The notes under the pieces are model-generated. The model was not told where the DNA came from and ran no database searches. It was given only the letters and a program-made list of their open reading frames with translations. Shown here in pieces: positions 36,368-49,467 of a stretch of 64,000 nucleotides of DNA. This DNA is from Crambe crambe. Its lineage: Eukaryota > Porifera > Demospongiae > Poecilosclerida > Crambeidae. The position numbers were made by a program, and so were the translations under genes. Position 1 is the stretch's first letter. The number at the start of each line of letters is the position of its first letter. Location of the stretch: assembly GCA_963924555.1 (NCBI GenBank), contig OZ004590.1, positions 1,589,001 to 1,653,000 of the forward strand, written 5' to 3'.

Positions 36368-36802
36368 CTGGTGTAGCCAGCTCCGAGCGCCAAAGGCGTG
36401 AGGGTTTGGAGACACATAATACTTGGACTTGTTCATTTAGCAAGAAATCTGCTAAATGAATATCATTATGTGACGTATTCTGTCGTTTAGTGATGCGAAA
36501 TGATGTCACACACCACTGGATAACATCGTTTAAAAGTGTTCACCACATGCTCTACAACAACACTGAAAGATGCTGCCGACAGAACTGCTGTTAGATTGGG
36601 GTCCATACGATTGGGGTTGAAGTGTGAGCAGTTGGATGCTTTTATGTTCCTGCGGTTCTGCCCACTGCATGCGTAATGCATCATCGTGACACATGAATTA
36701 TTGGAAGCATCATCTGGCACTTCCTGCCCCTGAACAAGTCCAAGTGATACGTGTCACCAGACCCTTGCGTCTTCGGTGCTCGGGGCTGGCTACGCCAGAT
36801 TA
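36368..36802. repeat. Foldback repeat, arms about 70 bp
   Basis: 36368-36436 (containing GTAGCCAGCTCCGAGCGCC) and 36732-36802 (inverse) are homologous inverted arms, ending in CACTTGGACTTGTTC-type sequence on the inner side. No gene inside. Confidence 0.6.
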
Positions 36803-37571
36803 GTTTCACTGTGCTATGGTCATCATAGTCAGACCCATGACTTTGTTGTTGTTTTGTTTTGTTTTGTTTTGTTTGTTTGTTTGTTTTTTCAAAGCCAGTA
36901 AACAGGACCAAGCACATGACCATTAGAGTCAGCATTACCTGTTAACTACACTCTGACCATGGTCAGAAATATGCTGGTTGACGGTGAGTCTAAGTTACAT
37001 GGACCTGACTCACAAGGCTTATGTGAGTGGTTCCCAACAAACCATATTGGGTTATCGTACTAAAAAACAACAAACAACAACAACAACAAAAGAAAACAAC
37101 AATTTTAGTCAGGGGGTGTGGCACTTTAATATGCACTTTATTTTTTGGCAGGTTCTGCTCATATTGTGATGGTGCCTCCATTTGACTATGGTAGGATTAA
37201 GTACCACCTTGGTTGCTGGCTACTTTCTTGGGGGGTGGGGGGAGAACTCGCAGGGGGGTTGGGGGTAAGAAAATCAATACTTGCAAGCGCTTTCCCTCCC
37301 GTAGTTAGCTAGTTCATAGGGCTAGTAACTTGGACTAACCTCCCAGCTTTTTGATTTCCTCCATTTTTATGGTCCTCTACTTGCTATCCACTGTTCAGAC
37401 AGATCTATGGACAGATCAAGTACATGTAGTCTCGCAGGCCACACCCCCGGCAACAGGTCTGCAATATAGAGGTGGGGCTGGGGGGTTGGGCCATAACTTT
37501 ACTAGCCGCGCCTTCCCTTCTCAGCAGAAGCTAGCTCCTTGCTCTGTAGGCGCTATAGGCAGCTGTAGATA
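36803..37571. other. Intergenic/promoter side of the sulfur transporter gene
   Basis: Contains simple GTTTT and CAACAA tracts (36841-36890, 37063-37100) and G-rich runs (37230-37266). No gene seen. Divergent from gene A, so the two genes may share this upstream region. Confidence 0.45.
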
Positions 37572-40500
37572 ATGTCCGCTTCTGAAAGTGGCAGCAGTGT
37601 AGGTATTAAGAGACCTGTGGAAAGTAACCTCCTGTCGGCATGGAAATTAAGTGTCTGCACGGCTGGAGGGATGATGTTTGGATTTGCAGCTGAGAAAGGG
37701 AGAGGTAAGCTCTCAAGCAAAGACTGTAGCTACTTAGCTAATAAGACGTGAAATTGTTGAGAGACTTCTGAGCTCAAAGTTGAATCCTAATTACACAATT
37801 GTTGATATAGAGAAGCCATTTAACAATTGTGAAGAATAGCCATACCATTGACTAATGAACTCACGCTAGATGCATATCCATGTCCAGTCCAAAGTATTCA
37901 TCACTTCCCTGCAAATACTCACTAAATTGCTACCTAGTACAAGGGGCTCCCCCTCTTAATGAAGTCCTGTGGGATCTCTCAAGCCATATTGGCATAGACT
38001 GAGGGACAGGTTTCTAATGAATAGAAGGACTGCTTTCATGTAGGGAGATGAGGCTGGTACGTCTTATGACTGAAGTCGTTCTTATTCTTATTGCAGTTCA
38101 TTTGCCTTCCGTGATCCAAAATCAGATGAGTATGACACAGTTTACTATGATGAAGATGTTTCTGGCAGCTACAACTGCAGGTAATCGTGATAGCTAGAGT
38201 ATAACGAATTAAAAATTGTACCATCGTGTACTGAACTATTTTCTTGCTGTTTATCAAGTATAAAAATGTCTCATTCCACACATGCAGGAGCATGAGTTTG
38301 TTTTATTCTATCTATGTGTCGTGTATGGTATACATTTACAAGCCCAGAAGTTCCTATAGTGTTGGGTAAGGGTGGGTAGTTATGGAAAACTAGGGTATGT
38401 TTTATTGTGCATGTGGGTCCCATGCCCAGGCTTCATGGATCGAGACTGGTCAGTTATGGAAAACTAGGGTATGTTTTATTGTGCATGTGGGTCCCATGCC
38501 CAGGCTTCATGGATCGAGACTGGTCATATGGGGCTGAAGTATTTTTTTCTTTATGCATACAGAAATCCTTGCTGTATTAAAAGTGTATCTCCTCATGTGT
38601 CCTAACATTTTGATGAAGATATGTGTTATTAGCATCTCTGAATGGATCTCCTGGTTGTGTATATTTACATAGGTTCTGTTTGTTTCTTCGTGCTTGCTGT
38701 CATTCCATCCACAAAAAAATTATTCCATCAGGTGAGGGAAAACTACACTATTGGACTAGGTGCCAGAAGAATAGCAGCTTTCATCGTTGGGGGAAGTATT
38801 CTCGGAATGGGCATGACTGTTTCTGGAGCAGTAAGTCCATCAACAGTGGAACTAGAATTGTGTATGGTGACACACTGTTAATGTGTATATAGATGACTTC
38901 CTATTTGAATTTTCATGTATGTACATTTTCAATGTGGTTTATGCTGAGATTCGTGAGGATACAAGCTATAACATTTGGAGAGATAAAGATCTTATTATTG
39001 TTTTCACTATTTCTGATTCAGTGTCCTGGCATGGTGTTGGTGCAAGTTGGCGCTGGAGTGCAGTATTCACGTAAGTCTTAATTACGTGATTGAAGTCATT
39101 TGTCAGTCAGTCAGTCAGTCATGTAAATGATACCCTGCACAGTGTATAATTGATTATGTCCATAAAAATGGTCAGCAAATTCCTCAAACTTCATACCAAT
39201 TCCCCTGGGAATGTGGCATGCACTCTACTGACGAACATGTATGTATCAGATTTTCCTCACAGACCTCTATGTATGTAAGCTTTGTTATATATTTTTGTCC
39301 CGCAGTCATAACATTGGCTGGCTGTTATTTTGGGGCTGTGCTGTATGGAGTGCTCAATTCTGCATTGAGTGATGTTATCTTCCTGTCAAATGTAAGCAGG
39401 AAGTATCCAGGCACATGGTAAATGTAACTATAATTTAGATAGGTGTACATAATAAGGGATGTTAAATTCCACAAGTGTAGCATGTAACTACCATAGTTAC
39501 CATAGTTACGTATATAGAGCATAATACCCTTATGTCATGTATAGATACAGGAATTGGAAACTCTTAAGCATGATCACTACTGTACATACCATGTGCTATT
39601 AGTCCAGAGTGGATTACATACATATACTTCAAGTGATCAGACTAATCAGAGATTTGTTTGGTTATGTAAATCTGTAGTGCGACATAATATTAACTAACCC
39701 TCCAAATAGAATTGGAGGAGTGTCTTGGCCAGATATTTTTCACCAGTATGCCTGGAGATGATTAATCTTGTGCTACAGGAAAGATCACTAATTAATTAAA
39801 CTGGTGCTGTGGTTGTGGTAGTAGATTGTACCTTATTTCCTATCATAATACGACATACTTTATTCATGACATATGTACTAATTTCTCTTATATCAGGTTA
39901 GATAAGAAATTTGGACTGCCGTATATGATACCTTCAATTGTACTTACTGCCATCCTTATTTCAGTTCTGGCTGTTCTTGAGCACCGATTCCCCTGGAGAA
40001 CCGAAGTGCCTGTTAGTTCCATGCATACATACTTTCCGTCTATCAATTTGATCTCTGTCTTTATACTGTTGCTTTAGGTGTCACCAGAGTCTGTAGGACT
40101 CCTGCGGCAAGAGAGTTGGGCACCTATTCTTGCCGGTAATATTAATATAAGAATAATGGCAGAGTGTGGCAGTTGTGTATACTGAAGATTGGGGAATAAT
40201 TCATGTTCACAATGTTCATGTTTTTACATTGGATATGATACAAACAATAATTAGCAAGAAAATTTCCCAATTTATGGTCTGTGGCCTAATAATATCGGAT
40301 TTAAGAAAGTGCTATACAGTGGGGCAAGTGAAGCGAGCCGAGTCAAATGAGAGGACGCTATATGTGACAGTCGAGGGTAGAAATCAAACTTTATTCACGT
40401 TTTAGTCAAAGTTTCCTTTCATCATGACTGATGCTTTACAATACAATTTTCTGCCTTTCGAACTTTTTTTTTTTCCAAAAAGTAGAAAGTTTGAATAAAG

Positions 40501-42037
40501 TTAAAAAAATTTTCTACCCTCGACTGTCATAATATATATTGTATGTACGTCATTCTGGTTCCATCCTTTGCAATACCCCCCCCCCCCCCCCCAATACTTT
40601 GCATTTCCCGGTGGTTTTGTGTGTCTGCACTTACGTAGGCACACTATTAATGGATGAATCTTTGGTTAGAGGTGGCTAAAAGATCTTCTTGTCCCTGTGA
40701 TGATAATTAAATGATGTCTTAATGTTGAAATGGTTAGGTTTTGTGATGGGCTCTCTTCAGTTGTGTGTGGCCTTTTCTGTCGGAGACAGTCTTGGGGGAA
40801 GTAGTGCATACTGTACCGTGCTCTCACAAACTGGTCTGGGGAAGCGAATCTCCTACTTTACCAGCTACGGCAAAGGAATTGGCAACTGGTGGCAGGTAAG
40901 AAACTTTTGTAAGGTTTTTGTACTCCCACTACCCCCACTGCCATCACCACGACCGCTACCCCACCCCACAAGCATTGCACTTTGCATGATACGTACTCAG
41001 ACATGTGCAGAGTTACAAGGACGCTCTGGAAATTGATGGACCTCCTTTAATCACTAAACTAACATGCATTTTACCTCTGAGGGAGGATGACGTGACTGTG
41101 ATGGCTACAAGACTTGCAGTACTTGGTATAAGAACCAGATATTATCAAAATCACTCGAAGAAAAGTATTCTCATGCTAACTAGGTCTAGATTGAATGAGC
41201 TACACTTGTGGCATATGATCATAATTATGGTAAAGGATCGTCAATGTGCAGAAGGTAGTACAATTTCTGATCTGATGCACAGTCCAAAACAAAGTAGAGT
41301 TAGGCGCTCTAAGTTAATAGCATGAAGAAGGATGAAGTTGCTTTAGAGATCCGTGATGGCGATAAAGTGCTGAGGTACTCAGGGAAGAAACGTGCTTTGA
41401 TTATTTATTTATTTATTTACATTACATTATGTATTTTTTTCCTACTTGGTATGTAATTTCCCTATTTTGCATGGCCAAAATCTAATTTTTTTTTTATCTT
41501 GTGATCTCAAAAGGTGTTCTATTGGATTGGAGCTGTGGCAGGTGCTGGATTATCTGCTTACTTTTCGGACACTTGGGGGCAAGGCGTTGGAGTGAAGCCA
41601 TTAATGGCCTTCCTTGGTGGTGCCATGATGTTATTTGGGGCTCGATTGGCATCAGGATGTACCAGGTATGAGTTGATGACAGTAACTAAGGTTCAATAAA
41701 CAGTTTCATAGAGTTTCTAATGGAGTTTTAGGGGCTGAGCATGTGTGCTATTCGTACATAAGTACAGAGAAACCAGCAATTATTTCAGGGTATAGGCATG
41801 TAATGAGAATTATAGTACACTCCTTTATCAGCACACAAGACAGATTGTTGTCACACAAAATAAGCTACATATCATATCAACTACTGTGACTGTAATTATG
41901 ATCTATTTTGTGATATACATTGTAGTGGTCATGGATTGTCTGGGATTTCTCTACTTTCTACTGCTTCCTTTCTTACTGTGCCTGCAATGTTTGCTGGAGG
42001 AATGGCTCTTGCATTCGGAAACAAAATGTTTAGCTAA
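37572..42037 (+). CDS. YeeE/YedE-type sulfur (thiosulfate-like) transporter
   Basis: Ten exons with matching phases: 37572-37704, 38097-38180, 38673-38830, 39022-39070, 39306-39417, 39897-40011, 40078-40135, 40738-40895, 41514-41665, 41926-42037; about 373 residues. Start is the first ATG; stop TAA at 42035-42037. The protein has many membrane helices. Family motifs are CPGM-x3-Q-x-GAG (exon 4) and SGCTRSGHGLSGIS, formed across the exon 9/10 junction. In the bacterial TsuA/YeeE proteins, cysteines in such motifs relay thiosulfate across the membrane. The substrate here is inferred from the family. YeeE/YedE proteins are mainly bacterial, but the ten introns show the gene is fully settled in an animal genome. 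Expected length for the family. Confidence 0.88.
38378..38525. repeat. Perfect 74-bp tandem duplication in an intron
   Basis: Two adjacent identical 74-bp copies (38378-38451, 38452-38525) beginning AGTTATGGAAAACTAGGG, inside intron 2 of the sulfur transporter gene. Very recent, or an assembly artefact. Confidence 0.95.
40365..40529. mobile_element. MITE with 19-bp perfect inverted ends
   Basis: TGACAGTCGAGGGTAGAAA at 40365-40383 is exactly inverted at 40511-40529. The inner arms continue with an AAACTTTATTCA-like match. Located in intron 7 of the transporter gene, next to a poly-C run at about 40576-40592. Confidence 0.75.
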
Positions 42038-44867
42038 TTATTGAAAGAACACTAAGTCACTACATGTGTGGTTTTCATTTGTATATCTATCAAAATTAAT
42101 TCTGATGTACATGAATTATGATAATTTTAAAATCTAGTCTCACAGGCCCTGCCAGGGGTGGGGCCCATGAGACTCCCAGAAAGAATGGAATAACTATCCG
42201 CCACACTCTATAGGTCAAGAATTTTACTCTTAGTGGCTTCTCCTTAAAACATTGGTGTGCCCTTAATTTCAACCCTCAAAGAGAAAATATTTTTAAAAGG
42301 AAATATCACATGCAATTTGAACAATTAATTTACTTGAAGCATCTTGTTTGTAAGATTTGCACCAGCAGATAAACAGGTCATGGTCATATGGTCACATGAT
42401 TTGTTAACTGCTTATAGTAAGACATATAAATAGCTCAGCAAAGAATGTCAATAGAGAGATCTAGATGCATGTAGCTCCCCTCTAAATTAACCCTCTGAAT
42501 TAATGTTCCAGATAGCCATGTTCATGCCCCCACTGCAATGTCTAGGATGACATCACCATTCAGAACTAATGACCATGTTACTACTTCTGCTATCTGAATA
42601 GTTTGCATCCAGGCAAACTTTGCATAAACACAATAATAGGGTTTGATGCTGCTCTGTGTGTGCACCAGAGGATGGCAATGTAATTCACCTCTGCAAAATT
42701 GAGCTTATGTCTCTTTGACTGTTGATGATAATTATTTTGCCAGATCATTCTGTATTTTGGTATTAATTTTGTGTTTGTGTGTTTTCTTATCGTTCTCAAT
42801 TGTGTCTGGTGATGGTATGGGATAAGTAACCACCTCGGGTTCCCTACAATAGACGGATGCACATGAATCAATCATGCTTGAAGAAATTTCAAAAAAGCTC
42901 TAAGTCATGTAAAGTTGCAATGAATCCTGCTATTACAGAAAAGAATGGGGAAAAAATGTATCAATAAGTGCATATTATTTGCTAACAATAATTAACAAGT
43001 AATTGTGAAATTTCCTTTAATCTGCATTAGAATAAAATGCTATAAACAAGCCATTCAATGAATGAATGTAGAGATAATCTGGATGTCTGGAAATAATACA
43101 TGCTTAATAGATCAGCTCAATTACACAAACATTGATTGACCATTAGTGACTTTAAAAATGCTGCATGCATGCGTGGCCTAGTGGTGTACTCTACACACAG
43201 TGAATTTAAACACCTCTAGTTACTAGGGGAAATATAAGCATTGTGGCATGCTCAGTTCACTGAAGGTTGTCACAAAAAAGAAACTGCAATGTCAGATGTA
43301 CTGATCTAGCACCTATAATCCGCCAATCTAACATTGAAATCAATACAGCTTGCCTATTGTAACTACAATTTGGAGGATGATGTGAGTATTGATTATGAAG
43401 AGCAAAAGATGACAACTGGTACGCAGTATTTGGAGATTTCATCAGGGAGATAATTAGCTATTACTGTATTGTACATGGTATAGAATTACATGAGAACTCT
43501 ATCTTCATTACATATAGCTATAGCAACAAAACAACAACAACAACGAAACAAAGATTCAGAACAAGAGAGTTAAGTTGCCCCTTGCCCTCACTAATTTCAA
43601 TAACCCAACTGTCCCTGCTTCACTCCGAATGCAGGGCGGGAACTTGTTCTGAACTGCATAGCTAATCCCTACTTATCTGTTTTATTTTATCAATATTTTG
43701 ACCACTGGACATCCTACTTCATACCACCATACTGTAGACTGAACATTAATTTTTGTTTCTTTTCATGATGACCTAAGTACTTGTAGCTAATTAAATGGCT
43801 TGTTGTGCTCGCTTAGAAAGTGATAGAGAAAGTGATAGGTACATGCTGTGCTATTTGGGAAAAATAGGTTGTCTTCTTGGCCATAATTACTGTGTGCCAG
43901 TGTGGGAAGGTATTTCAAACTCCAGAGGAAAAGTGAATTGCACAGATCATAATTAATATCCCTGCTGATGATGTGACTTACATTTTTTAAGCATCATTAA
44001 CACAACAATTTTCATGTTTTTTTTTTTCACTGTAGTTTGATAACTATATTCTGCTATCACAGCAACAGTAAGATAACCAGTGGTACCACTACTATGATCC
44101 CTTGACCTGCAGTGTAAGAAAAAAGTAATGATTCTACCATATAGCTCTATGTAGCTGAGGCTTAAAAATACAAACAGCAATAATTGATGCATGCCTGTGC
44201 AGTTTAGTGCTGTTCTTTTATGGTGTATAATTTTTATTCCTGGAATTATTACTACAGCAGCTACTAGCTAGATACTGCAGCTAGCTGGAAATTTTTGCTA
44301 AAACTTATGACTTTCTCAACAAAAAATTACAGTCATGAAAATTTACTCCTTGAACTATTGATGAAAAATTGGAGTGTACATTATGAATGCATTCACTTGC
44401 TTTGGAACTCTTCATTTTTCAGCTTTAGCATGTCTAGAAGGACATTTAAGGCTACAACATCAAAACAACAGTTGCCCTCGGTCTCAGGGCATAAGGCTAA
44501 TAAGCTCAGTCTCAGTGTCTAACTTATTATGAAAAAGTTAAGCCCTCTAGCCACACTTTTGCACTCAGAACACTAACTAATCTTTCTACGTGTAGTCAGT
44601 TCACTTCTCCATGCCTCATTTACATTGCTGTTGCTATAAAGTTTGATATCAACAAAAATTAATAGCTGAACAAAGTCTTCAACCAGTGACTGTGTAGCTA
44701 TGTACCTACAAAAGAAAATGCTTTGTACAGTACTCATAGCCTCATGTCAAATTAATAATCACTGCATACTCTCAGTTGAAATGATGGTTAATACTGCCAC
44801 CATATACTTCAAGCACTAAGAAAAAGGATAGAAACAAGTGAACGGAAAAAATTTCTTCAAAATAAAA
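42038..44867. other. Long intergenic stretch, no gene recognised
   Basis: Includes a 39-bp palindrome at 42136-42174 (AGTCTCACAGGCCC and its near-inverse) and a small inverted pair TTCAGAACAAG/CTTGTTCTGAA around 43555-43655. No frame here shows a known domain. Confidence 0.5.
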
Positions 44868-44947
44868 ATAGCCTAGAGTCTAGCTTAGCTGTATAATGTA
44901 CTGCAGCCCATTTACAACTGCCATAGCTAGCTTTAGGCAGATTGTAC

Positions 44948-45771
44948 CATAGATTGTATAGACTACGTAACTGGGATTGGAAACGCCCCATAGCAACAAT
45001 ACAACATGCGTGGTACAATCCGTGTTGCGGTGCGTGGAAGAGCTGAAAAAGCCTAACGTGGCCTAACGTGGAGGAATCGACCTCTCGAAGTTCAGAAGTA
45101 AGTCCATAGTATAGGTAGTAACTTCACAATCCTACTCGTGCAAAAAGCAAATTTTTTGCTGCTAGGACACCCATACCAGCCTGTTTTAGCCTGTTTTGGC
45201 TTTGTGTACCTGTGTCCTCTTACATGAAAGAGTAAATATTCAACTTACAGTATCAGAGTTTAGTATACACTCTACTTCATGCCCTCATACCTAAAATGTA
45301 GTGAATTTTGCATGTATTCAAGAGTTTAATTAAGCCAATAGTTCATATTTGCTGGGTGTGTTTTGCGTACCTTTTTTGAAAAAGTGAAGTTGTTTCTAGC
45401 GACCCCAATTTATATTCATAACAAGTAGTTATTCCTTCATGCCCTCCACCTATGCTTTCCAAATGTATGCATTCCCCTGCCGAGAAAAAGCTTAATGATT
45501 AGAGTACATTAATTCTTAATATTATATTCCTCAGGGATGATCAACAGATAGGGAGGCTTCAAAATCTTCACTCATAGTTCGGGCAGAGAACAAGAAGGTG
45601 CAGAGGTGAAGAAGAACCTGAAAGAAATCACCAGGATCAATGGCTGCACACTTAATACCCAAATTTGTCTTTTTTCTTGTTGTATTAATTAATGCGGGCA
45701 TGCGCAATGAGGAGTGGCCGGGCAGTTTATATTGCGTTTCCAATCCCGGTTACATAGTCTATACAATCTAT
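44948..45771. mobile_element. hAT-like non-autonomous element, 824 bp
   Basis: 44948-44986 and 45734-45772 are inverted with two mismatches in 39 bases (start CATAGATTGTATAGACTA). The 8-bp duplication GATTGTAC is present at 44940-44947 and 45772-45779; its first base overlaps the last base of the inverted match, so the exact end is uncertain by one base. No transposase inside. Confidence 0.85.
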
Positions 45772-45789
45772 GATTGTACATTATACAGC

Positions 45790-45994
45790 CAGAGGAGTAG
45801 CTACCATTGAGGCAACTGAGGCACTTGCCTCAGTGAAAAATTTAGGAATTAGTACATGATTGACAGAGAGATTTGCAGTGCCAGAGCATCGCTGATCCTT
45901 CCCGCCTCCCCCTCGCCATGGCCTTATGGCCACCTGATCCACTATACCCCCAATTTTGCCTCAGTGAAATAAAAAAAACCTGGCTACTCCCCTG
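45790..45994. mobile_element. MITE, 205 bp
   Basis: Ends CAGAGGAGTAGCTACC and (inverse of right) CAGGGGAGTAGCCAGG. Inside are two direct CCTCAGTGAAA copies. ACAGC is shared by both flanks. Sits 11 bases past the duplication of the preceding hAT-like element. Confidence 0.7.
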
Positions 45995-46040
45995 ACAGCC
46001 AAGCTAGATTTTAGGCTATCCCTACTTAACTTTTTCTTTT

Positions 46041-46411
46041 GCCATTATTAGCCATGCTGTACAGTTGTAGGACTAGCTAATAATTTACTCATTACTCCAG
46101 CAATATTCTCGCTTGGGCCCGGGTTCATAGGGCTCACAGGGTTCACTATGATATCACATGTTTACAGTAGGGTTAAGAATGATAATGGTGTATAATGCTT
46201 ACTAATTATCTTTGCAGTAATTTCAGCAGTAGTTTCTATGTATCACACAAGATCATAAACAACAGTGACGCAGACATTATAACGCTTACTAATAATATTA
46301 TTTGTTGTAGTAAAAACAGCAGTAGTTCCTGACTCCCTCACACAATTAGGATTGGATACTGAGTATAATAACATTTTTTTAATAGATGTATTTTATCAGC
46401 TTAATAACTAC
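46041..46411. other. Stretch downstream of the Ig/FN3 exons
   Basis: No further exon could be recognised in the direction of the Ig/FN3 gene. Confidence 0.4.
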
Positions 46412-47031
46412 CAATTGACAGTCTGGTACCATTGCCAGCAGGATTCACTGGAGTGATAGTGTAGACACTGGGACATAGGTTTGCATCCAGTGGAATAGTG
46501 ACACTTTCAGCATTAATGCCACATTGAGAATATAATGTATTGTAGAGAGAGTCCATCACATCCACACAGTAAGTGATGTCAGGATCCACTTCAGTGAGGT
46601 TAAATGTGAAAGGAGCCTTCCATGTGAGGGAAATTGACTGATCTTGAATAGAGACATTAACGTTGCTCACTCTATCCAGAGTACCTGCAGTCCAAATTCA
46701 ACACTATCATACTGGCATGTTTCTGTACGGTTGTGCAGTTATGTACCTTGAACAATGAGCTTAGCACCACTTGGTAATGTGTTATATGGTAGTGTCATGA
46801 GTACACACTGTATGGTAGTAGAATTGAGGTCTGTGGATACATTAACAATAGTCAATGTGGCAGATGAATCTCTGAGTATTGGTGTTGCTCTGTTGAGATT
46901 CAAGTTTTCTAGTCGAGTGCCATTTAAGAGCCATCTTGCTCCTATGAGACGCTGGTCCTCATCAGTAAGGAGACAGGTAAAAGTGGCTGGAGCAGTAGTA
47001 GCCACAACATATGTTGATGGAGACAGTATAG
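46412..47031 (-). CDS. Ig and FN3 domain exons of a receptor-like gene (partial)
   Basis: Exon 47031-46747 (285 bases) encodes an Ig-like domain: FTC early cysteine, RW after about 15 residues, and an IQC late cysteine. Exon 46684-46412 (273 bases) encodes a fibronectin type III domain with LTW and YCVDV, and a late NPAGNGT. Both exons are in phase 1-1, with good splice sites. Such Ig-FN3 chains form ectodomains of receptors, abundant in sponges. No signal peptide, membrane helix or kinase/phosphatase exon is found nearby, so this is either a fragment of a larger gene with undetected exons or a gene remnant. Confidence 0.7.
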
Positions 47032-48773
47032 CTACCAATATTATGGTAAAATCAGTTCTAATAATAATAATCATTATTACCAGATTGGCTGTAGATACCA
47101 TTTAGATTCATCAGAGCATTCATGAGAATAAACTGAAATGGAAGAGTAACAATGTACTTTGAAATAGAATACATACATGCATGCATGTAGCTATATGTGT
47201 AGCAAGGGACTATTGCATTGGTCCGTTGGTCTGTATGAACAGTAAACATACCTGTTCATTCACAGTCATAAAAACACAAATTTCTATAGCTGACTGCTCT
47301 AAGATCAAGATTCTGATGTGAATGCCTTGCATGCCATTGTGTTGGGGCTAGCAGGTGATAGGCAAGCAAAAATGTCAGGTCTATAAGATGGGGCTCTGGA
47401 ACAGTAATAATGGAAGAGTCCGAAATAGTAATGCAAGGTGTACATTGTAACATTTAGATGACCTTGCCTGTAGTCTTTGAAATACATGCTCTACCAGTGA
47501 ATAGAAAAGTAAAATTGAAATCAAGAAAAACTCAACATTGTAGAGCAATACAAGAGGAGGGTGTAGAGCAAAAATTAGCATGGTAAGTTCACTGATCATC
47601 AAGATGAACAAAGATGAAGATAAATGATAGTAGGCTACTCATAGCATCCAGCAACTATGAGTTTTTGATTATTATTAAAGTTGGGGGATTGCCCCCTTGA
47701 TATCACCAATAGCTAGCTTCAGTATGTAATAACTCTCCAAGCTCTGGAGTTACAATTCCTTAGCAACCATGCATGGGTGGGGGGTCCGTTTGCATTCCAT
47801 GTCAGAATGCTTTTATTATAAATTAGACCATCTTTTATCAGCTCATAAAACTGTGTCAGTATCATGCAGCTACTTTCCAGTCACAAAAGGGATGTTTAAG
47901 AGATTTCTACAAAGGTTGAATGATTATAGCTACAGTGAGGCTAGGGGACGCTTCTTTTCTCTATATACGTAGCTTAAATCATACTAATTTCATAATTAGC
48001 TATGGCCTATTATAATGTGCCAGTTATTCAATCTGCAACACTTTTAACAAGGGTCTACTATTTTACTTAGCCATTGTTTCAATACTTTATAGCAGTTTAC
48101 ATGCACTCTACCCTTATCTGCTATCAAAACCTGAGGACAGTCAGAAGATAGACTAATTTTTATCACCTATCTTTATGATAATTAGACCATCCTTTTTGTG
48201 TGTCAGTGCCAGCTAGCTAGCTATTATTTATTCATCAAACTACTTCAGATTACAAAAGGTATTCTGTAGCTATAGAGAAGCTACTTAGTACAGAGGTTGA
48301 ATGATTAACTAGATTTATAAATGCACATGCACATTTTTTTATGTCTATGCACACTTTACAGTTATCTGTTCTGGAGCCCCACATATACAGTCTTCCTTTA
48401 TTCCTGAAGTTGAAGCTTACTAGTACAAGTTTATTTGCATCCTGAATCATTCCAGCACTTAATCAGGTAGGACCATCCTCAGACTCACTGTTATAGTTCA
48501 ATAGCTGAATAGTGCTACTGAAAGTGCTACTGAAATTTCATGACATAAGCCTTATTAAAGTTACCTCAACAACAATGCCAGTGCCACGCATGATTCATTG
48601 ATTGAGTTGTAGTCTCGCGATAACACGGTTGCAAGCTGATTCGAAACCACCGGTCGGTGCTATAAACATTGGTCGTCTTGGAAATTGGAAACGTAATGCT
48701 CCCCAGCCCCAAAGCCCTCTACACTGTTTCTACGAATTTCTGTATTAAGAGATAGCTATAGGCCTTTTAAACT
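47032..48773. other. Stretch without recognised gene
   Basis: Expected site of 5' exons for the Ig/FN3 gene, but none could be supported. No clear repeat pair. Confidence 0.4.
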
Positions 48774-48836
48774 ATAGTCTGGCGTACGCGTAGCGGCTTG
48801 GGGTGGTAAGGGTCGCCGCTACGCCAGACTATAGAT
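48774..48836. repeat. Short GC-rich hairpin
   Basis: TATAGTCTGGCG...TAGCGGC is inverted as GCCGCTACGCCAGACTATA within 63 bp. The left arm has an extra TACGCG. Probably a tiny MITE. Confidence 0.65.
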
Positions 48837-49467
48837 GCAGCAGCTAGCTGGTTAGAAGTAAGCTGTAATACAGTTCTACAGATATTTTAAAGCTACACTT
48901 CTGATACAAAGCTGGTTCCTGTGTGCACCCACATCTACAGGATGAATTAGCTCATAGCTAGTTACGCTGTTTACATCTTGAAGGGTATTTCAGAGCAGTG
49001 TAACTATAGCTACTTAGTAACTTGCTGCTTTGATTTCAGAACCCTTTTTTCTGAGTATAGTGATAGCTAGCTACATGAATGACAAAAAGTATGAAAACAT
49101 TTTTTAGGTGACACTGGACTAAAGACCCAAGCTTAGGATGTTTCTCTCTGGGTACATTTCATTCTGAAGAGCACTGGTATCCTCTATGCAAGTATGAATC
49201 ATGTGTAAGACTTTGTCTATCAGATCAGTTCCTTCTAGAAGCTCAAACTGTCATATCATAAATGAGATGAATTTCCTGAGATGAATTTCCTTATCAAGTT
49301 TCAGGCTAGGATTTTCATAGTGCAATAATAGCTACTGAGGTCCTCCTAATGTGTGCCCCCAAAATTCATAGGTACAGAGTTGATCAGCTGTAACATCTAT
49401 GCTCAACTGTCAAGATGTCACATGTCCATGCTGTACAGTGGCAGTGCACATGAAGATGACTGTCACA

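Larger units (their letters stand above)
44868..46040. repeat. Outer foldback element hosting both insertions
   Basis: Left words ATAGCCTAGAGTCTAGCTT and GCTGTATAATGTAC (44868-44901) reappear inverted as GTACATTATACAGC (45776-45789) and AAGCTAGATTTTAGGCTAT (46002-46020). The same family forms a compact hairpin at 53206-53448, so the 44.9-46.0 kb copy has been split by the two inserted elements. Confidence 0.6.

Noticed and set aside
37428..37500. Third copy of the AGTCTC-GGCC hairpin family
   Set aside because: The left word AGTCTCGCAGGCC is present, but no convincing inverted partner follows.
38623..38892. Alternative frame overlapping transporter exon 3
   Set aside because: The YeeE-like frame has correct splice phases and motifs; the other frame is a shadow.
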